A stretch of 64,000 nucleotides of DNA from Vibrio algivorus (GCF_002218005.2 NZ_AP018678.1:2046001-2110000); one strand, 5' to 3'. Shown: positions 44,793 through 55,056, counted from the stretch's first letter. Numbers and translations: made by a program. Notes: generated from the sequence alone by a model not told the origin.

Positions 44793-47700
44793 ATGTCGAT
44801 AAGCATAGACGCTGATTCGCTAAGCTGCCATTTAACTTGGAAGGATGTATCTATGGTAAGTAGAGAGCAAAGTACACAAGGATTGTACACTCCTGAGCTG
44901 GAGCATGATGCCTGTGGGATCGGTTTTGTTGCTCACTTAAAAAACCGTAAATCTCACGCTGTGGTAACACAGGCGCTGGATATGCTAGCCCGCATGGAAC
45001 ACCGAGGTGGTCAAGGTTGTGACCCTTGTAGTGGCGATGGTGCAGGTATCTTACTGCAAAAGCCTCATGAATTTCTTTTAGAAGAAGCCGTCAAACTCGG
45101 TATCAAACTCCCATCATTTGAAAAATATGGTGTTGGTGTTGTTCTATTCCCTAAAGATGAACATAAACGCCAACAATGCCGCGATATTCTAGAGCGTAAC
45201 GCTAAGCGCCTTGATCTTGAAATTTTAGGCTACCGTGTTTTACCTGTTGATAATTCAATGATCGGCGAAGATCCGCTCAGCACCGAACCTCAGTTCGAGC
45301 ACGTTTTCATTTCTGGTGGCCCGAGCATGGATCCAGCAGAGCTTGAGCGTAAACTTTATGTACTACGTAACTACACGGTTCGAGTATGTCTTGAGTCCGT
45401 GTCTAACATTGGCGATGATTTCTATATAAACTCATTGTCCTACAAGACTTTGGTGTATAAAGGCCAGCTCACTACAGATCAAGTTCCTCAATACTTCTTA
45501 GATCTACAAAACCCAACTATGGTGACGGCGTTAGCACTTGTGCACTCTCGCTTTTCAACCAACACATTCCCGAGATGGCGTCTTGCGCAACCATTCCGTT
45601 ATATTGCTCACAATGGTGAAATTAACACTGTGCGCGGCAACTTAAACTGGATGAAGGCACGTGAAGCCATTCTAGAATCAAACCTATTCTCAAAAGCCGA
45701 AATCGACATGCTACTGCCGATTTGTTCAGAGAATGGTTCAGATTCATCTAACTTTGATATGGCATTAGAGCTGCTAGTTCTTTCTGGCCGTAGCTTGCCA
45801 CACGCTTTAATGATGCTGATTCCTGAAGCATGGCAAGAAAATAAAAACATGGATCCAGCCCGTCGTGCATTCTACCAATACCATGCCAACATCATGGAAC
45901 CTTGGGATGGCCCGGCTTCTGTTTGTTTCACCGATGGTGTTCAAGTAGGTGCAACCCTAGACCGTAACGGTTTACGTCCTTCTCGCTATACCGTAACCAA
46001 AGATGATTTCTTAGTGATGGCATCAGAGTCTGGCGCAGTTGAAATCGCACCAGAGAACATTGAATACCGTGGCCGCTTACAACCAGGTCGTATCTTTGTT
46101 GCCGATCTCGAACAAGGTCGTATTATTTCTGATGAAGAAGTAAAAGAGAGTATTGCTACCGCTAAGCCTTATGAGCAATGGGTTCAAGACAACCTACTCA
46201 CTCTAAAAACTCTGCCTGATGCCGATAACATGCATCACCAACCTTCTCCTGCTCGCTTACTACAACATCAACAAGCGTTTGGTATTACTAGCGAAGAAGT
46301 AAACGACATCATTCATGTGCTCGCAGAAACGGGTTATGAACCACTGATGTCAATGGGTGCAGACTGGCCATTAGCAATATTGTCACACCAATCTCAGCAC
46401 TTATCACACTACTTCAAGCAGCTATTTGCTCAGGTAACTAACCCACCAATCGATCCGATTCGTGAGCGCATGGTTATGTCACTTAACACCTACCTAGGTC
46501 GTGACCATAACCTGCTAACTGAAACGCCTGAACACTGTCGAAAAGTAGAGTTAGAGTCACCTGTTTTATCTAATGCAGAGCTTGAGAAACTACGTGCGAT
46601 CGATAATGAGCACTTGCAAGCTAAAACATTAGACATCGTTTTCCGTGCCACCGAAGAGCCAGGTAAACTAGAGCGCGCCCTAAAACGTATTTGCCAATAT
46701 GCAGAAGATGCAGTGGTAGATGGTTACTCGATTATTCTCTTAACCGATCGTGCAACTAACTCTAACCACGCGGCAATTCCAGCCATGTTGGCAGTTGGTG
46801 CGGTGCATCACCACCTAATCCGTAAAGGTTTACGTGCTAAATGTGACATCGTGATCGAAACAGGTGATGCTCGTGAGACACATCACTTTGCAACTCTAGT
46901 CGGTTACGGTGCCAATGCGGTTAACCCGTACTTAGTGACTGAAACGATCGTTGATCTTCAGAAGAAGAAAAAACTCGATCCTGAGATCCCAACTGAAGAC
47001 TACTTCAATAACTACCGTAAAGGCATCAATGCTGGCTTATTGAAGATTTTCTCTAAAATGGGTATTTCCACACTGCAGTCGTACCATGGTGCGCAAATTT
47101 TTGAAGCGCTTGGTATCAGTAAGTCTGTGGTTGATAAATACTTCACAGGTACTGTGTCTCGTATTCAAGGTTTAACCATTGACGATATCGCACGAGAAGT
47201 GTTGATCCGTCACCGCGTGGGCTACCCAACGCGTGAAATACCAATTCAAATGTTAGATGTGGGTGGGGTTTACCAGTGGAAACAACGTGGTGAAAAACAC
47301 CTGTTCAACCCTGAAACTATTTCATTGTTGCAACAATCGACTCGTAATAAAGATTACGCGCAATTTAAGCAATACGCTAAAACTGTTGATGATCAAGGTG
47401 ATAACGCAGCAACACTACGTAGTCAGCTAGATTTCATCAAAAACCCAGCAGGCTCAGTACCACTTGAAGAAGTTGAGCCAATTGAGAATATTCTGAAACG
47501 CTTTGCCACAGGTGCAATGAGTTTTGGTTCTATTTCTTACGAAGCTCACTCAACCCTAGCGGTTGCGATGAACCGTATTGGAGCTAAGTCAAACTCTGGT
47601 GAAGGTGGTGAAGATCCAATTCGCTTTGAGAAAAAGGACAATGGTGACTGGGAACGTTCGGCAATCAAACAGGTTGCTTCAGGTCGTTTCGGCGTAACCT

Positions 47701-49397
47701 CTTACTACCTAACTAACGCTGATGAGCTGCAAATCAAAATGGCTCAAGGTGCGAAACCTGGTGAAGGTGGTCAGCTACCAGGTGATAAAGTGGATGATTG
47801 GATCGGTGCGACTCGTCACTCGACTCCAGGAGTCGGTTTAATTTCACCACCACCGCATCATGATATTTACTCTATCGAAGACTTAGCTCAGCTTATCTAC
47901 GATCTGAAAAATGCTAACCGTGACGGCCGTGTTAACGTCAAGCTAGTATCAGAAGCTGGTGTGGGTACCATTGCATCAGGTGTTGCCAAAGCAAAAGCGG
48001 ATGTGGTTCTAATCGCAGGCTTTGATGGTGGTACGGGTGCATCACCTATGTCTTCAATCCGTCACACTGGTTTACCGTGGGAACTTGGCCTAGCTGAAAC
48101 GCACCAAACCCTACTGAAAAACGGCCTACGTAACCGTATCGTTGTTCAGTCTGATGGTCAGATGAAAACACCTCGTGACCTTGCTGTCGCTACACTACTT
48201 GGTGCAGAAGAATGGGGCGTAGCAACCGCAGCACTAGTGGTTGAAGGCTGTATCATGATGCGTAAGTGTCACAAAAACACTTGCCCAGTTGGTATTGCAA
48301 CACAAAACAAAACCTTGCGTGAGCGCTTTGATGGCCGCGTAGAAGATGTCGTGACTTTCTTCCAATACATGGCAGAAGGTTTACGTGAAGTAATGGCAGA
48401 ACTTGGTTTCCGTACTATCGATGAAATGGTTGGTCAATCTCACAAACTCAAAGTACGTGATGATATCCAACACTGGAAATATAAGAACCTCGATCTTAGC
48501 CCTGTATTACATATTCAACCGCCTCGTGCTGAAGATGGTATCTACAATCAGAAACCTCAAAATCACGGATTAGAAGCGGTATTGGATCGTAAGTTAATTG
48601 AAGCGGCTCAACCTGCTTTAACTAAAGGTGAAGCGGTAGAGGCTCTCTTCCCTATTATCAATACCGACCGTAGTACGGGTACTATGCTGTCGAATGAAAT
48701 TTCGAAAGTATATAAAGACCAAGGTCTACCAAAACCAATGAACGTTAAGTTCACCGGTTCTGCTGGTCAGTCATTCGGTGCTTTCCTTGCTAAAGGCGTT
48801 AAGTTTGAAGTGGAAGGCGATGCCAATGACTATTGGGGTAAAGGTCTATCAGGCGGTACATTAGTACTCTACCCTGATCGCCGTTCGACAGTAGTTGCTG
48901 AAGATAACATCGTAGTTGGTAACGTATGTTTCTACGGTGCAACGTCAGGTCAATCCTTTATCCGTGGTATGGCTGGTGAACGTTTCTGCGTTCGTAACTC
49001 TGGCGCACACGTAGTCGTTGAAGGCGTTGGTGACCATGGTTGTGAGTACATGACTGGTGGTTCAGCGATTATCCTTGGCTCAACAGGTCGTAACTTTGCT
49101 GCTGGTATGAGTGGCGGTGTGGCTTATGTTTGGGATAAAGATGGTGACTTCGATAAGAAGCTCAACCCAGAGTTAGTGGATGTCGATCCAATTGAAGCTG
49201 AAGATAAAGCGTTCATTAAAGATATGCTGACCAAGCATGTTGAGTACACTGGAAGTACAGTGGCGCAAAACTTCTTAGCTGATTTTGAAAACAACCTAGC
49301 AAGCTTGGCAAAAGTTATGCCTCGTGATTACAAAGCTGTATTGCAAAAGCGCAAACAAGCCGCAAACAAGGAAGAGTTGGAGGCCGTCAATGGGTAA
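44793..49397 (+). CDS. gltB: Glutamate synthase (NADPH) large subunit
   Basis: Large alpha subunit of GOGAT, which makes two glutamates from glutamine and 2-oxoglutarate. From the ATG at 44793 it has 1,534 residues. Domain order: class II amidotransferase whose nucleophile is the Cys of HDACGIGFVAH after propeptide removal, central domain, FMN/2-oxoglutarate-binding barrel (GEGGEDPIRF, KPGEGGQLPG, MRKCHKNTCPVGIATQ for the 3Fe-4S cluster), and C-terminal beta-helix (GERFCVRNSGAHVVVEG). A second ATG at 44853 with GAAGGAT upstream would shorten the propeptide from 40 to 20 residues; I cannot decide between them. gltD follows with an 8-nt overlap. Confidence 0.95.
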   Translation: MSISIDADSLSCHLTWKDVSMVSREQSTQGLYTPELEHDACGIGFVAHLKNRKSHAVVTQALDMLARMEHRGGQGCDPCSGDGAGILLQKPHEFLLEEAVKLGIKLPSFEKYGVGVVLFPKDEHKRQQCRDILERNAKRLDLEILGYRVLPVDNSMIGEDPLSTEPQFEHVFISGGPSMDPAELERKLYVLRNYTVRVCLESVSNIGDDFYINSLSYKTLVYKGQLTTDQVPQYFLDLQNPTMVTALALVHSRFSTNTFPRWRLAQPFRYIAHNGEINTVRGNLNWMKAREAILESNLFSKAEIDMLLPICSENGSDSSNFDMALELLVLSGRSLPHALMMLIPEAWQENKNMDPARRAFYQYHANIMEPWDGPASVCFTDGVQVGATLDRNGLRPSRYTVTKDDFLVMASESGAVEIAPENIEYRGRLQPGRIFVADLEQGRIISDEEVKESIATAKPYEQWVQDNLLTLKTLPDADNMHHQPSPARLLQHQQAFGITSEEVNDIIHVLAETGYEPLMSMGADWPLAILSHQSQHLSHYFKQLFAQVTNPPIDPIRERMVMSLNTYLGRDHNLLTETPEHCRKVELESPVLSNAELEKLRAIDNEHLQAKTLDIVFRATEEPGKLERALKRICQYAEDAVVDGYSIILLTDRATNSNHAAIPAMLAVGAVHHHLIRKGLRAKCDIVIETGDARETHHFATLVGYGANAVNPYLVTETIVDLQKKKKLDPEIPTEDYFNNYRKGINAGLLKIFSKMGISTLQSYHGAQIFEALGISKSVVDKYFTGTVSRIQGLTIDDIAREVLIRHRVGYPTREIPIQMLDVGGVYQWKQRGEKHLFNPETISLLQQSTRNKDYAQFKQYAKTVDDQGDNAATLRSQLDFIKNPAGSVPLEEVEPIENILKRFATGAMSFGSISYEAHSTLAVAMNRIGAKSNSGEGGEDPIRFEKKDNGDWERSAIKQVASGRFGVTSYYLTNADELQIKMAQGAKPGEGGQLPGDKVDDWIGATRHSTPGVGLISPPPHHDIYSIEDLAQLIYDLKNANRDGRVNVKLVSEAGVGTIASGVAKAKADVVLIAGFDGGTGASPMSSIRHTGLPWELGLAETHQTLLKNGLRNRIVVQSDGQMKTPRDLAVATLLGAEEWGVATAALVVEGCIMMRKCHKNTCPVGIATQNKTLRERFDGRVEDVVTFFQYMAEGLREVMAELGFRTIDEMVGQSHKLKVRDDIQHWKYKNLDLSPVLHIQPPRAEDGIYNQKPQNHGLEAVLDRKLIEAAQPALTKGEAVEALFPIINTDRSTGTMLSNEISKVYKDQGLPKPMNVKFTGSAGQSFGAFLAKGVKFEVEGDANDYWGKGLSGGTLVLYPDRRSTVVAEDNIVVGNVCFYGATSGQSFIRGMAGERFCVRNSGAHVVVEGVGDHGCEYMTGGSAIILGSTGRNFAAGMSGGVAYVWDKDGDFDKKLNPELVDVDPIEAEDKAFIKDMLTKHVEYTGSTVAQNFLADFENNLASLAKVMPRDYKAVLQKRKQAANKEELEAVNG

Positions 49398-50859
49398 GCC
49401 TACTGGATTTTTAGAGCACGGACGTGAACTACCGAAAAAAGTCGATCCGAGTGTTCGTATACAAGACAATAAAGAGTTCGTACTCGATGAGGAGTTTGGT
49501 GAAAAAATCAATACTCAAGCTTCTCGCTGTATGGATTGTGGAGTGCCGTTTTGTCATAGCGGCTGCCCAATTGGGAACATCATTCCTGAATTTAACGATG
49601 CGGTATACCGTGATAGCTGGGAAGAGGCTTGGAATATTCTAAGCAGCACCAATAACTTCCCAGAATTTACTGGTCGCGTGTGTCCTGCACCATGTGAAAC
49701 TGCTTGTGTACTGGGTATTAACCAAGACCCTATTACGATTTGTAATATCGAGAAAAACATTGCTGAGCGCGCCTATAAAGAAGGCTTTGCTAAAGCACGT
49801 AAACCTCGTAAACGCACAGGAAAAACCATTGCGATTGTCGGTTCTGGCCCTGCTGGTTTATCAGCTGCAGAACAGCTCAATGCCGCGGGCCACTCAGTGA
49901 CCGTATTTGAGCGTGATGAAAAAGTCGGTGGTTTGCTACGCTTTGGCATCCCTGACTTTAAACTCAGCATGGACGTCATCGACCGTAAAATTGACTTGAT
50001 GGCAGAAGCTGGCGTTAAATTTGAAGTTAATGCTCATATTGGCGTTAACATCAATGCTCAGCAATTGCGTCAAGAATTTGATGTAATACTGCTTACCGGT
50101 GGTTCTACGGTTCCTCGTGATTTACCAATTCCGGGCCGCGACTTAAAAGGCGTCCATTTTGCGATGGAATTCCTAGGTCAAAACAACCGCCGCGCTAACA
50201 ACATGGATCTAAAAGGTGAAGAAATTCATGCTAAAGATGACCATGTTGTGGTTATCGGTGGTGGTGATACCGGCTCTGACTGTGTAGGTACTTCTAACCG
50301 TCATGGTGCAGCAAGCATTACTCAAGTAGAAATCATGCCGATTCCACCGGAGCAACGCCCAGCTAACCAACCTTGGCCTCAATATCCAATGATCATGAAA
50401 ACCACCACTTCTCACGAAGAAGGTTGTGAGCGTCATTGGAACATTTTGACTAAAGAGTTTATCGGCGATGAAAACGGTAATGTAAAAGAATTACGCATTG
50501 CAGACATTGTATGGGATGACGCCAAACCAGGTGAACGCCCAGGATTTAAAGAAGTGGAAGGCTCTGAGCGAGTCATTCCATGTACCAAAGCTTTCTTAGC
50601 TATGGGCTTCTTACATCCAGAGCCAAGCGGCGTACTTGCCCAATTGGACATCAAACTTGATGATCGAGGCAATGTCGCAGCCGAAGGTTACGCCACCAAT
50701 CAAAAAGGTGTGTTTGCTGCAGGTGATATGCGTACCGGTCAATCACTGGTTGTTCGCTGTATCAATGAAGGTCGTGAATGTGCTCGTGCTGTGGATGCTT
50801 ACCTAATGGGTAACTCACACCTCGAAGCAAGAGCCGATTCTTTGATGAAATCAGCGTAA
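49390..50859 (+). CDS. gltD: Glutamate synthase small subunit
   Basis: Beta subunit of GOGAT that passes electrons from NADPH through FAD and 4Fe-4S clusters to GltB. 489 residues from ATG at 49390 (MGKPTGFLEHGRELPKK), with GGAGG six bases upstream; it overlaps the gltB end by 8 nt, so it is translationally coupled. Cysteine-rich N-terminal cluster region (CMDCGVPFCHSGCPIGNIIPE; GRVCPAPCETACVLGI), FAD-binding GSGPAGLSAAEQL (about 155) and NADPH-binding GGGDTGSDC (about 295). A terminator follows. Confidence 0.96.
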   Translation: MGKPTGFLEHGRELPKKVDPSVRIQDNKEFVLDEEFGEKINTQASRCMDCGVPFCHSGCPIGNIIPEFNDAVYRDSWEEAWNILSSTNNFPEFTGRVCPAPCETACVLGINQDPITICNIEKNIAERAYKEGFAKARKPRKRTGKTIAIVGSGPAGLSAAEQLNAAGHSVTVFERDEKVGGLLRFGIPDFKLSMDVIDRKIDLMAEAGVKFEVNAHIGVNINAQQLRQEFDVILLTGGSTVPRDLPIPGRDLKGVHFAMEFLGQNNRRANNMDLKGEEIHAKDDHVVVIGGGDTGSDCVGTSNRHGAASITQVEIMPIPPEQRPANQPWPQYPMIMKTTTSHEEGCERHWNILTKEFIGDENGNVKELRIADIVWDDAKPGERPGFKEVEGSERVIPCTKAFLAMGFLHPEPSGVLAQLDIKLDDRGNVAAEGYATNQKGVFAAGDMRTGQSLVVRCINEGRECARAVDAYLMGNSHLEARADSLMKSA

Positions 50860-50880
50860 GCAACTCAATAATATGATACC

Positions 50881-50904
50881 AAAGCCCCGTTAATTCGGGG
50901 CTTT
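50881..50904 (+). terminator. Terminator of gltBD
   Basis: 9-bp perfect stem AAAGCCCCG / CGGGGCTTT, 6-nt loop, followed by TTTTT-like tail (TTCG). Confidence 0.88.
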
Positions 50905-50959
50905 TTCGTATCCTGACAATGATTAGCTCAAGGTATTAAAATTAAAAAGGTAATTAAAG

Positions 50960-51397
50960 ATGCGAAAACTCAGCACCTTAGCTATGGTTATATTACTTAC
51001 TGGTTGTACTCAGAGTTATGCTATGAAAGATAATAATCCCGATTTACTATGCAGCTCGAAACCTAACTGTGTTTCCACTCAAGAGCTAAGAAGTGATTAT
51101 CAAGTTGCCCCATTTGAACTCATTTCAGAAGCGACAACTATCGATGAAATAGAACAAGTGGCACTGACCTTAAAAAGAACCAAAACGGTCAAAAAAACCG
51201 ATGATCGCTTACATTTAGAATCCACCAGCCTAGTTTTCCGCTTTGTTGATGACCTTCACATTGTCAAACAAGGTTCACAACTTCAGGTTCGCTCAAAATC
51301 TCGCGTTGGTTACTCTGATTTTGGTGTAAATAAAAGCCGTGTAGAAGCATTACGTCAAAAGTTAATTGAAGCTAATTTACTCAAACCAAGCACCTAA
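50960..51397 (+). CDS. DUF1499 lipoprotein
   Basis: 145-residue predicted lipoprotein. Signal peptide MRKLSTLAMVILLTGC with lipobox L-T-G-C (acylated Cys16). The remainder contains LLCSSKPNCVSTQ and, near the end, SRVGYSDFGVNKSRVEALRQ, typical of DUF1499 proteins. Function unknown. It sits between gltBD and mtnN and appears to be transcribed separately from gltBD because a terminator lies between. Confidence 0.82.
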   Translation: MRKLSTLAMVILLTGCTQSYAMKDNNPDLLCSSKPNCVSTQELRSDYQVAPFELISEATTIDEIEQVALTLKRTKTVKKTDDRLHLESTSLVFRFVDDLHIVKQGSQLQVRSKSRVGYSDFGVNKSRVEALRQKLIEANLLKPST

Positions 51398-51455
51398 AAT
51401 TAAATCTGTTATGCTACAATCCCGCCATCTTTGACCCATATAGAGTAGATAGATT

Positions 51456-52151
51456 ATGAAAGTTGGCATTATTGGCGCAATGGAACAAGAAGTTGCGATA
51501 CTAAAAGAATCACTAGTTGGCTGTGAAACAACAACTAAAGGTGGTTGCACTTTTTATACTGGCAGCATTAATAATGTGACAATTATCCTTCTGCAATCTG
51601 GTATTGGTAAAGTCTCAGCCAGTATCGGTACCACTCTATTAATTGAATGCTTCCAACCTGACGTCATTATTAACACAGGTTCTGCTGGCGGATTTGATCC
51701 AAGTTTAAATTTAGGTGATGTGGTGATCTCAACAGAAGTTCGTCACCATGATGCCGATGTCACTGCATTTGGTTATGAAATTGGTCAAATGGCCGGTCAA
51801 CCAGCGGCTTTTGCGGCGGATCCAACCTTAATTGAGATCGTAGAAAAAGCGCTTCAAGGTATGAAAGATACTCATGCGGTACGCGGTTTAATTTGTACCG
51901 GTGATACTTTTGTTTGTACGCCAGAAAAACAAGCGTTTATTCGTCAGCATTTCCCTAATGTGATTGCAGTAGAAATGGAAGCCTCAGCCATTGCACAAAC
52001 TTGTCATCAGTTCCGTACACCGTTCGTGGTTGTGCGTGCCATTTCTGATGTGGCTGATAAAGAATCACCAATGAGCTTTGATGAGTTTCTACCACTTGCC
52101 GCCAAACGTTCATCAGAAATGGTGATCAATATGCTTGCTCAAATGCAATAA
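51456..52151 (+). CDS. mtnN: MTA/SAH nucleosidase (Pfs)
   Basis: Cleaves adenine from methylthioadenosine, S-adenosylhomocysteine and 5'-deoxyadenosine; it feeds S-ribosylhomocysteine to LuxS for AI-2 synthesis. 231 residues starting MKVGIIGAMEQEVAIL. Catalytic Glu12 and the acid Asp in VRAISDVAD are visible, as is the substrate-binding VEMEASAIAQ. Order mtnN-btuF-yadS matches E. coli. A short palindrome lies between mtnN and btuF. Confidence 0.96.
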   Translation: MKVGIIGAMEQEVAILKESLVGCETTTKGGCTFYTGSINNVTIILLQSGIGKVSASIGTTLLIECFQPDVIINTGSAGGFDPSLNLGDVVISTEVRHHDADVTAFGYEIGQMAGQPAAFAADPTLIEIVEKALQGMKDTHAVRGLICTGDTFVCTPEKQAFIRQHFPNVIAVEMEASAIAQTCHQFRTPFVVVRAISDVADKESPMSFDEFLPLAAKRSSEMVINMLAQMQ

Positions 52152-52160
52152 ATAACAGAT

Positions 52161-52200
52161 TGATACCCAAGTGATTTATTTTCAAATAGCTTGGGTATCA
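52161..52200. repeat. Short palindrome related to the TATACCCAAG elements
   Basis: Perfect 11-bp arms TGATACCCAAG (52161-52171) and CTTGGGTATCA (52190-52200) around an AT-rich 18-nt centre. The arms resemble the ends of the other elements, but the centre does not. It lies 10 bp after mtnN. Confidence 0.6.
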
Positions 52201-52258
52201 ATATAGCCATGAAACCTCTCATGGTTATATTAAATCAAGGATGAGGAAACCATAGAAT

Positions 52259-53101
52259 ATGTACACTCGTGCAATTACGCCTCTGACTTTATTGGCGCTA
52301 TTTTTATCCTCACAAATATTCGCTACCCCACTTTCTCCCCATGTTGCACAGCGCGTGATAACCCTGTCACCACATGCTACTGAACTCGCTTTTTCTGCAG
52401 GGCTTGGCGATAAACTGGTTGGAGTAAGCCAAGCAAGTGATTACCCACCAGAAGCCAAAGATATCGAGCAAGTAGCTAATTACCAAGGCATCAAATTAGA
52501 ACGTATTTTAGTGCTACAACCCGATCTCGTGATCGCATGGAAAAAAAATGCAAACTCTCGTGAACTCGATCAATTAGAAAAATTTGGCATTCCTATCTAC
52601 TACTCATCAATTGAAAGCTTGGATGATATTCCAAGTAACTTAAGGCAACTGAGTCTGTGGGCTGAAGACTCATCGGTGGGGAAAAATAATGCCACCAAGT
52701 TTGAATCTATATTGACTCAACTACGCTCTCAATATCAAAATCAAGCCAAAATTCGCTATTTTTATCAACTCAGCCAAAAGCCGATGATGTCAGTCACTGA
52801 CCCTAATTGGCCGACTGATATTTTTCAGATTTGTGGTGGAGAAAATGTCTTAACAAATACCAAAGTTGCTTATCCACAAGTTGGCATAGAGCAAGTTATC
52901 GCCTTACAGCCTGAGGTGATTTTTAATTCTCATCTGGCTACCAATAATGACGCAACATGGCAAAATTGGCCGCAGATACCAGCAGTTAAACATAATTTCA
53001 TCTGGTCGGTTAACCCTGATTGGCTATCACGCCCAACCATGCGTAGCTTAAAAGCCATAAAACAAGTATGTGGCTATTTTGATAAAGCTCGCAAAAAATA
53101 A
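52259..53101 (+). CDS. btuF: Vitamin B12 ABC transporter binding protein BtuF
   Basis: Periplasmic cobalamin-binding protein that delivers B12 to BtuCD. 280 residues with a signal peptide (TLLALFLSSQIFATPLS) and a PBP class III fold: VITLSPHATELAFSAGLGDKLVGVSQ near the N-terminus, PDLVIAWKKNAN and LQPEVIFNSH later. No cobalamin riboswitch is visible upstream. Partners btuC and btuD are not in this window. It is followed by yadS after 79 bp, same strand. Confidence 0.9.
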   Translation: MYTRAITPLTLLALFLSSQIFATPLSPHVAQRVITLSPHATELAFSAGLGDKLVGVSQASDYPPEAKDIEQVANYQGIKLERILVLQPDLVIAWKKNANSRELDQLEKFGIPIYYSSIESLDDIPSNLRQLSLWAEDSSVGKNNATKFESILTQLRSQYQNQAKIRYFYQLSQKPMMSVTDPNWPTDIFQICGGENVLTNTKVAYPQVGIEQVIALQPEVIFNSHLATNNDATWQNWPQIPAVKHNFIWSVNPDWLSRPTMRSLKAIKQVCGYFDKARKK

Positions 53102-53180
53102 CCATTTGGCGTGAACCGTTTTTACCAGTAGAATCTGCGCCAACTTTAACCTCCTCAACCCTGAATGAAGACCATACCCC

Positions 53181-53801
53181 ATGGATACCAGCCTACTGTA
53201 TTTGTTTGATTTATTCGGCACTGCCATCTTTGCCATTTCAGGAGTACTACTTGCGGCTCGATTGAAAATGGATCCTTTTGGCATGGTAGTCCTCGCCAGT
53301 GTCACAGCCATCGGCGGCGGCTCGATTCGCGATATGATGTTAGGCGCAACGCCAGTATTTTGGATCATCGATAATAATTATTTATGGGTGATTTTTATTA
53401 CCTGCCTAGCCACACTATTGCTCGTCAGACAACCCAAACAACTGCCTTGGTATATTCTGCCGGTTTGTGATGCCATTGGCTTAGCCGTGTTTGTTGGAAT
53501 TGGCGTTGAAAAAACCTTATTACTACAAGACTCAATGATGATCGCAGTGATCATGGGAGTATTAACAGGCTGTGGCGGAGGTATTATTCGCGATATTCTT
53601 GCTCGTGAAATACCAATGGTGCTGAGAAGTGAGATCTATGCCACTGCATGTATCGCTGGTGGGATCACCCATACGCTCGCTTTATATTTTGGTCTCCCCT
53701 CTCAACCGGCATTTTTACTAGGGGTAGTCACAACATTAACCATTCGCTTAGCAGCTATACGTTGGCATCTATCTCTACCAACCTTATCAGTGAAAAGCTA
53801 A
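53181..53801 (+). CDS. yadS: TRIC/UPF0126 membrane protein YadS
   Basis: 206-residue inner-membrane protein made of two repeated UPF0126 units, each with three membrane segments. The repeat motif GGGSIRDMMLG (about 50) recurs as CGGGIIRDILARE (about 135). Relatives are bacterial TRIC-type trimeric cation channels; some family members have been proposed to transport glycine. The specific role is unknown. Its place after mtnN and btuF is conserved in E. coli. Confidence 0.85.
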   Translation: MDTSLLYLFDLFGTAIFAISGVLLAARLKMDPFGMVVLASVTAIGGGSIRDMMLGATPVFWIIDNNYLWVIFITCLATLLLVRQPKQLPWYILPVCDAIGLAVFVGIGVEKTLLLQDSMMIAVIMGVLTGCGGGIIRDILAREIPMVLRSEIYATACIAGGITHTLALYFGLPSQPAFLLGVVTTLTIRLAAIRWHLSLPTLSVKS

Positions 53802-53825
53802 TTCGCTTGATATAGGCACAAAAAA

Positions 53826-53841
53826 GGAGCTCATTAGCTCC
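53826..53841 (-). terminator. Terminator, yadS / tyrS
   Basis: Stem GGAGCT / AGCTCC with flanking AAAAA (plus) giving a T-run on the minus strand after tyrS. Confidence 0.7.
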
Positions 53842-53868
53842 CCCTTTGATTGATATAACCAAGTGATA

Positions 53869-55056
53869 TTACTTGATAGTAATGCGCGCAAATTTGCGTT
53901 TACCGACTTGGTATATTGCAGTACCTGATTCTGGTACTAACTTAGTATCTTCAATTTTCGCGCCATCGATTTTTGCTGCGCCTTGACGAATCATACGCAT
54001 TGCATCTGATGTTGAGCCGACTAAGCCCGCTTCTTTTAATACGTTCCCAATTGCCATACCTGATTCAAATTCAAACTCTGGCATTTCATCTGGCATCGCA
54101 CCTTTTTGGAAACGATTAATAAACTCTTGCTCCGCCGCATCCGCATCGGCTTCACTATGGAAACGTGCAATGATTTCTTTAGCTAACAAGATCTTCACGT
54201 CACGTGGGTTTTTACCAGCTTCCACATCTGCTTTAAATTGCGCGATTTCTTCCAATGGACGGAAAGAAAGAAGCTCGTAGTAGCTCCACATTAACACATC
54301 AGAAATAGACATGATCTTACCGAACATTTCAGTCGGAGATTCACTAACACCAATGTAGTTGTGAGCAGATTTAGACATTTTCTTCTCACCATCTAGACCA
54401 ACCAACAAAGGCATCATTAATACTACCTGAGGCTTCTGGCCACTAGATTTTTGCAGCTCACGTCCCATCAACAAGTTAAACTTCTGGTCAGTACCTCCAA
54501 GCTCAACATCGGTTTCCATCGCCACAGAATCGTAACCTTGTAATAAAGGATACATAAATTCATGAATCGCAATAGGCTGATTATTTGAATAGCGTTTTTT
54601 AAAGTCGTCACGTTCAAGCATACGTGCAACAGTTTGATTTGCCGCTAAACGAATCATGCCTTCTGCACCCAATTCCGATAACCACTCAGAGTTAAACTGA
54701 ATTTTGGTTTTCGCAGGATCTAAAATCTTAAAGACTTGTTGCTTATAAGTTTCAGCATTGGCTAGAACATCTTCACGCGTCAATGGTGGACGAGTGGTAT
54801 TTTTACCCGTTGGGTCGCCAACCATACCCGTGAAATCACCGATCAAAAATGTCACTTCGTGCCCTAGTTCTTGGAAGGCACGTAACTTATTTAAAATAAC
54901 GGTATGACCTAAATGAATATCTGGCGCAGTAGGATCGGCACCCAATTTAATTCTTAATGGGCGGCCTTCTTTTAATTTAGCAATCAGTTCTTCTTCAGGA
55001 ATCAGTTCTTCTACACCACGCTTAATTTCAGCCAGTGCCGCTTCAATGCTCGACAT
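53869..55056 (-). CDS. tyrS: Tyrosyl-tRNA synthetase
   Basis: Class I synthetase, 395 residues. The HIGH motif appears as IHLGHTVIL (about 47) and KMSKS as GEKKMSKSAHN (about 230). A C-terminal S4 RNA-binding domain contains MIRQGAAKIDG. It is the TyrZ-type rather than the E. coli TyrS-type by its short N-terminus and HLGHT motif, an inference from pattern. It is divergent from the M23 peptidase gene; no T-box leader was seen. Confidence 0.94.
   Translation of the reverse strand: MSSIEAALAEIKRGVEELIPEEELIAKLKEGRPLRIKLGADPTAPDIHLGHTVILNKLRAFQELGHEVTFLIGDFTGMVGDPTGKNTTRPPLTREDVLANAETYKQQVFKILDPAKTKIQFNSEWLSELGAEGMIRLAANQTVARMLERDDFKKRYSNNQPIAIHEFMYPLLQGYDSVAMETDVELGGTDQKFNLLMGRELQKSSGQKPQVVLMMPLLVGLDGEKKMSKSAHNYIGVSESPTEMFGKIMSISDVLMWSYYELLSFRPLEEIAQFKADVEAGKNPRDVKILLAKEIIARFHSEADADAAEQEFINRFQKGAMPDEMPEFEFESGMAIGNVLKEAGLVGSTSDAMRMIRQGAAKIDGAKIEDTKLVPESGTAIYQVGKRKFARITIK

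Noticed and set aside
52161..52200. Rho-independent terminator of mtnN
   Set aside because: Stem is present but no T-run follows; the arms match the palindromic repeat termini better.
52200..52258. Cobalamin riboswitch before btuF
   Set aside because: The gap is too short and no B12-box sequence is visible.
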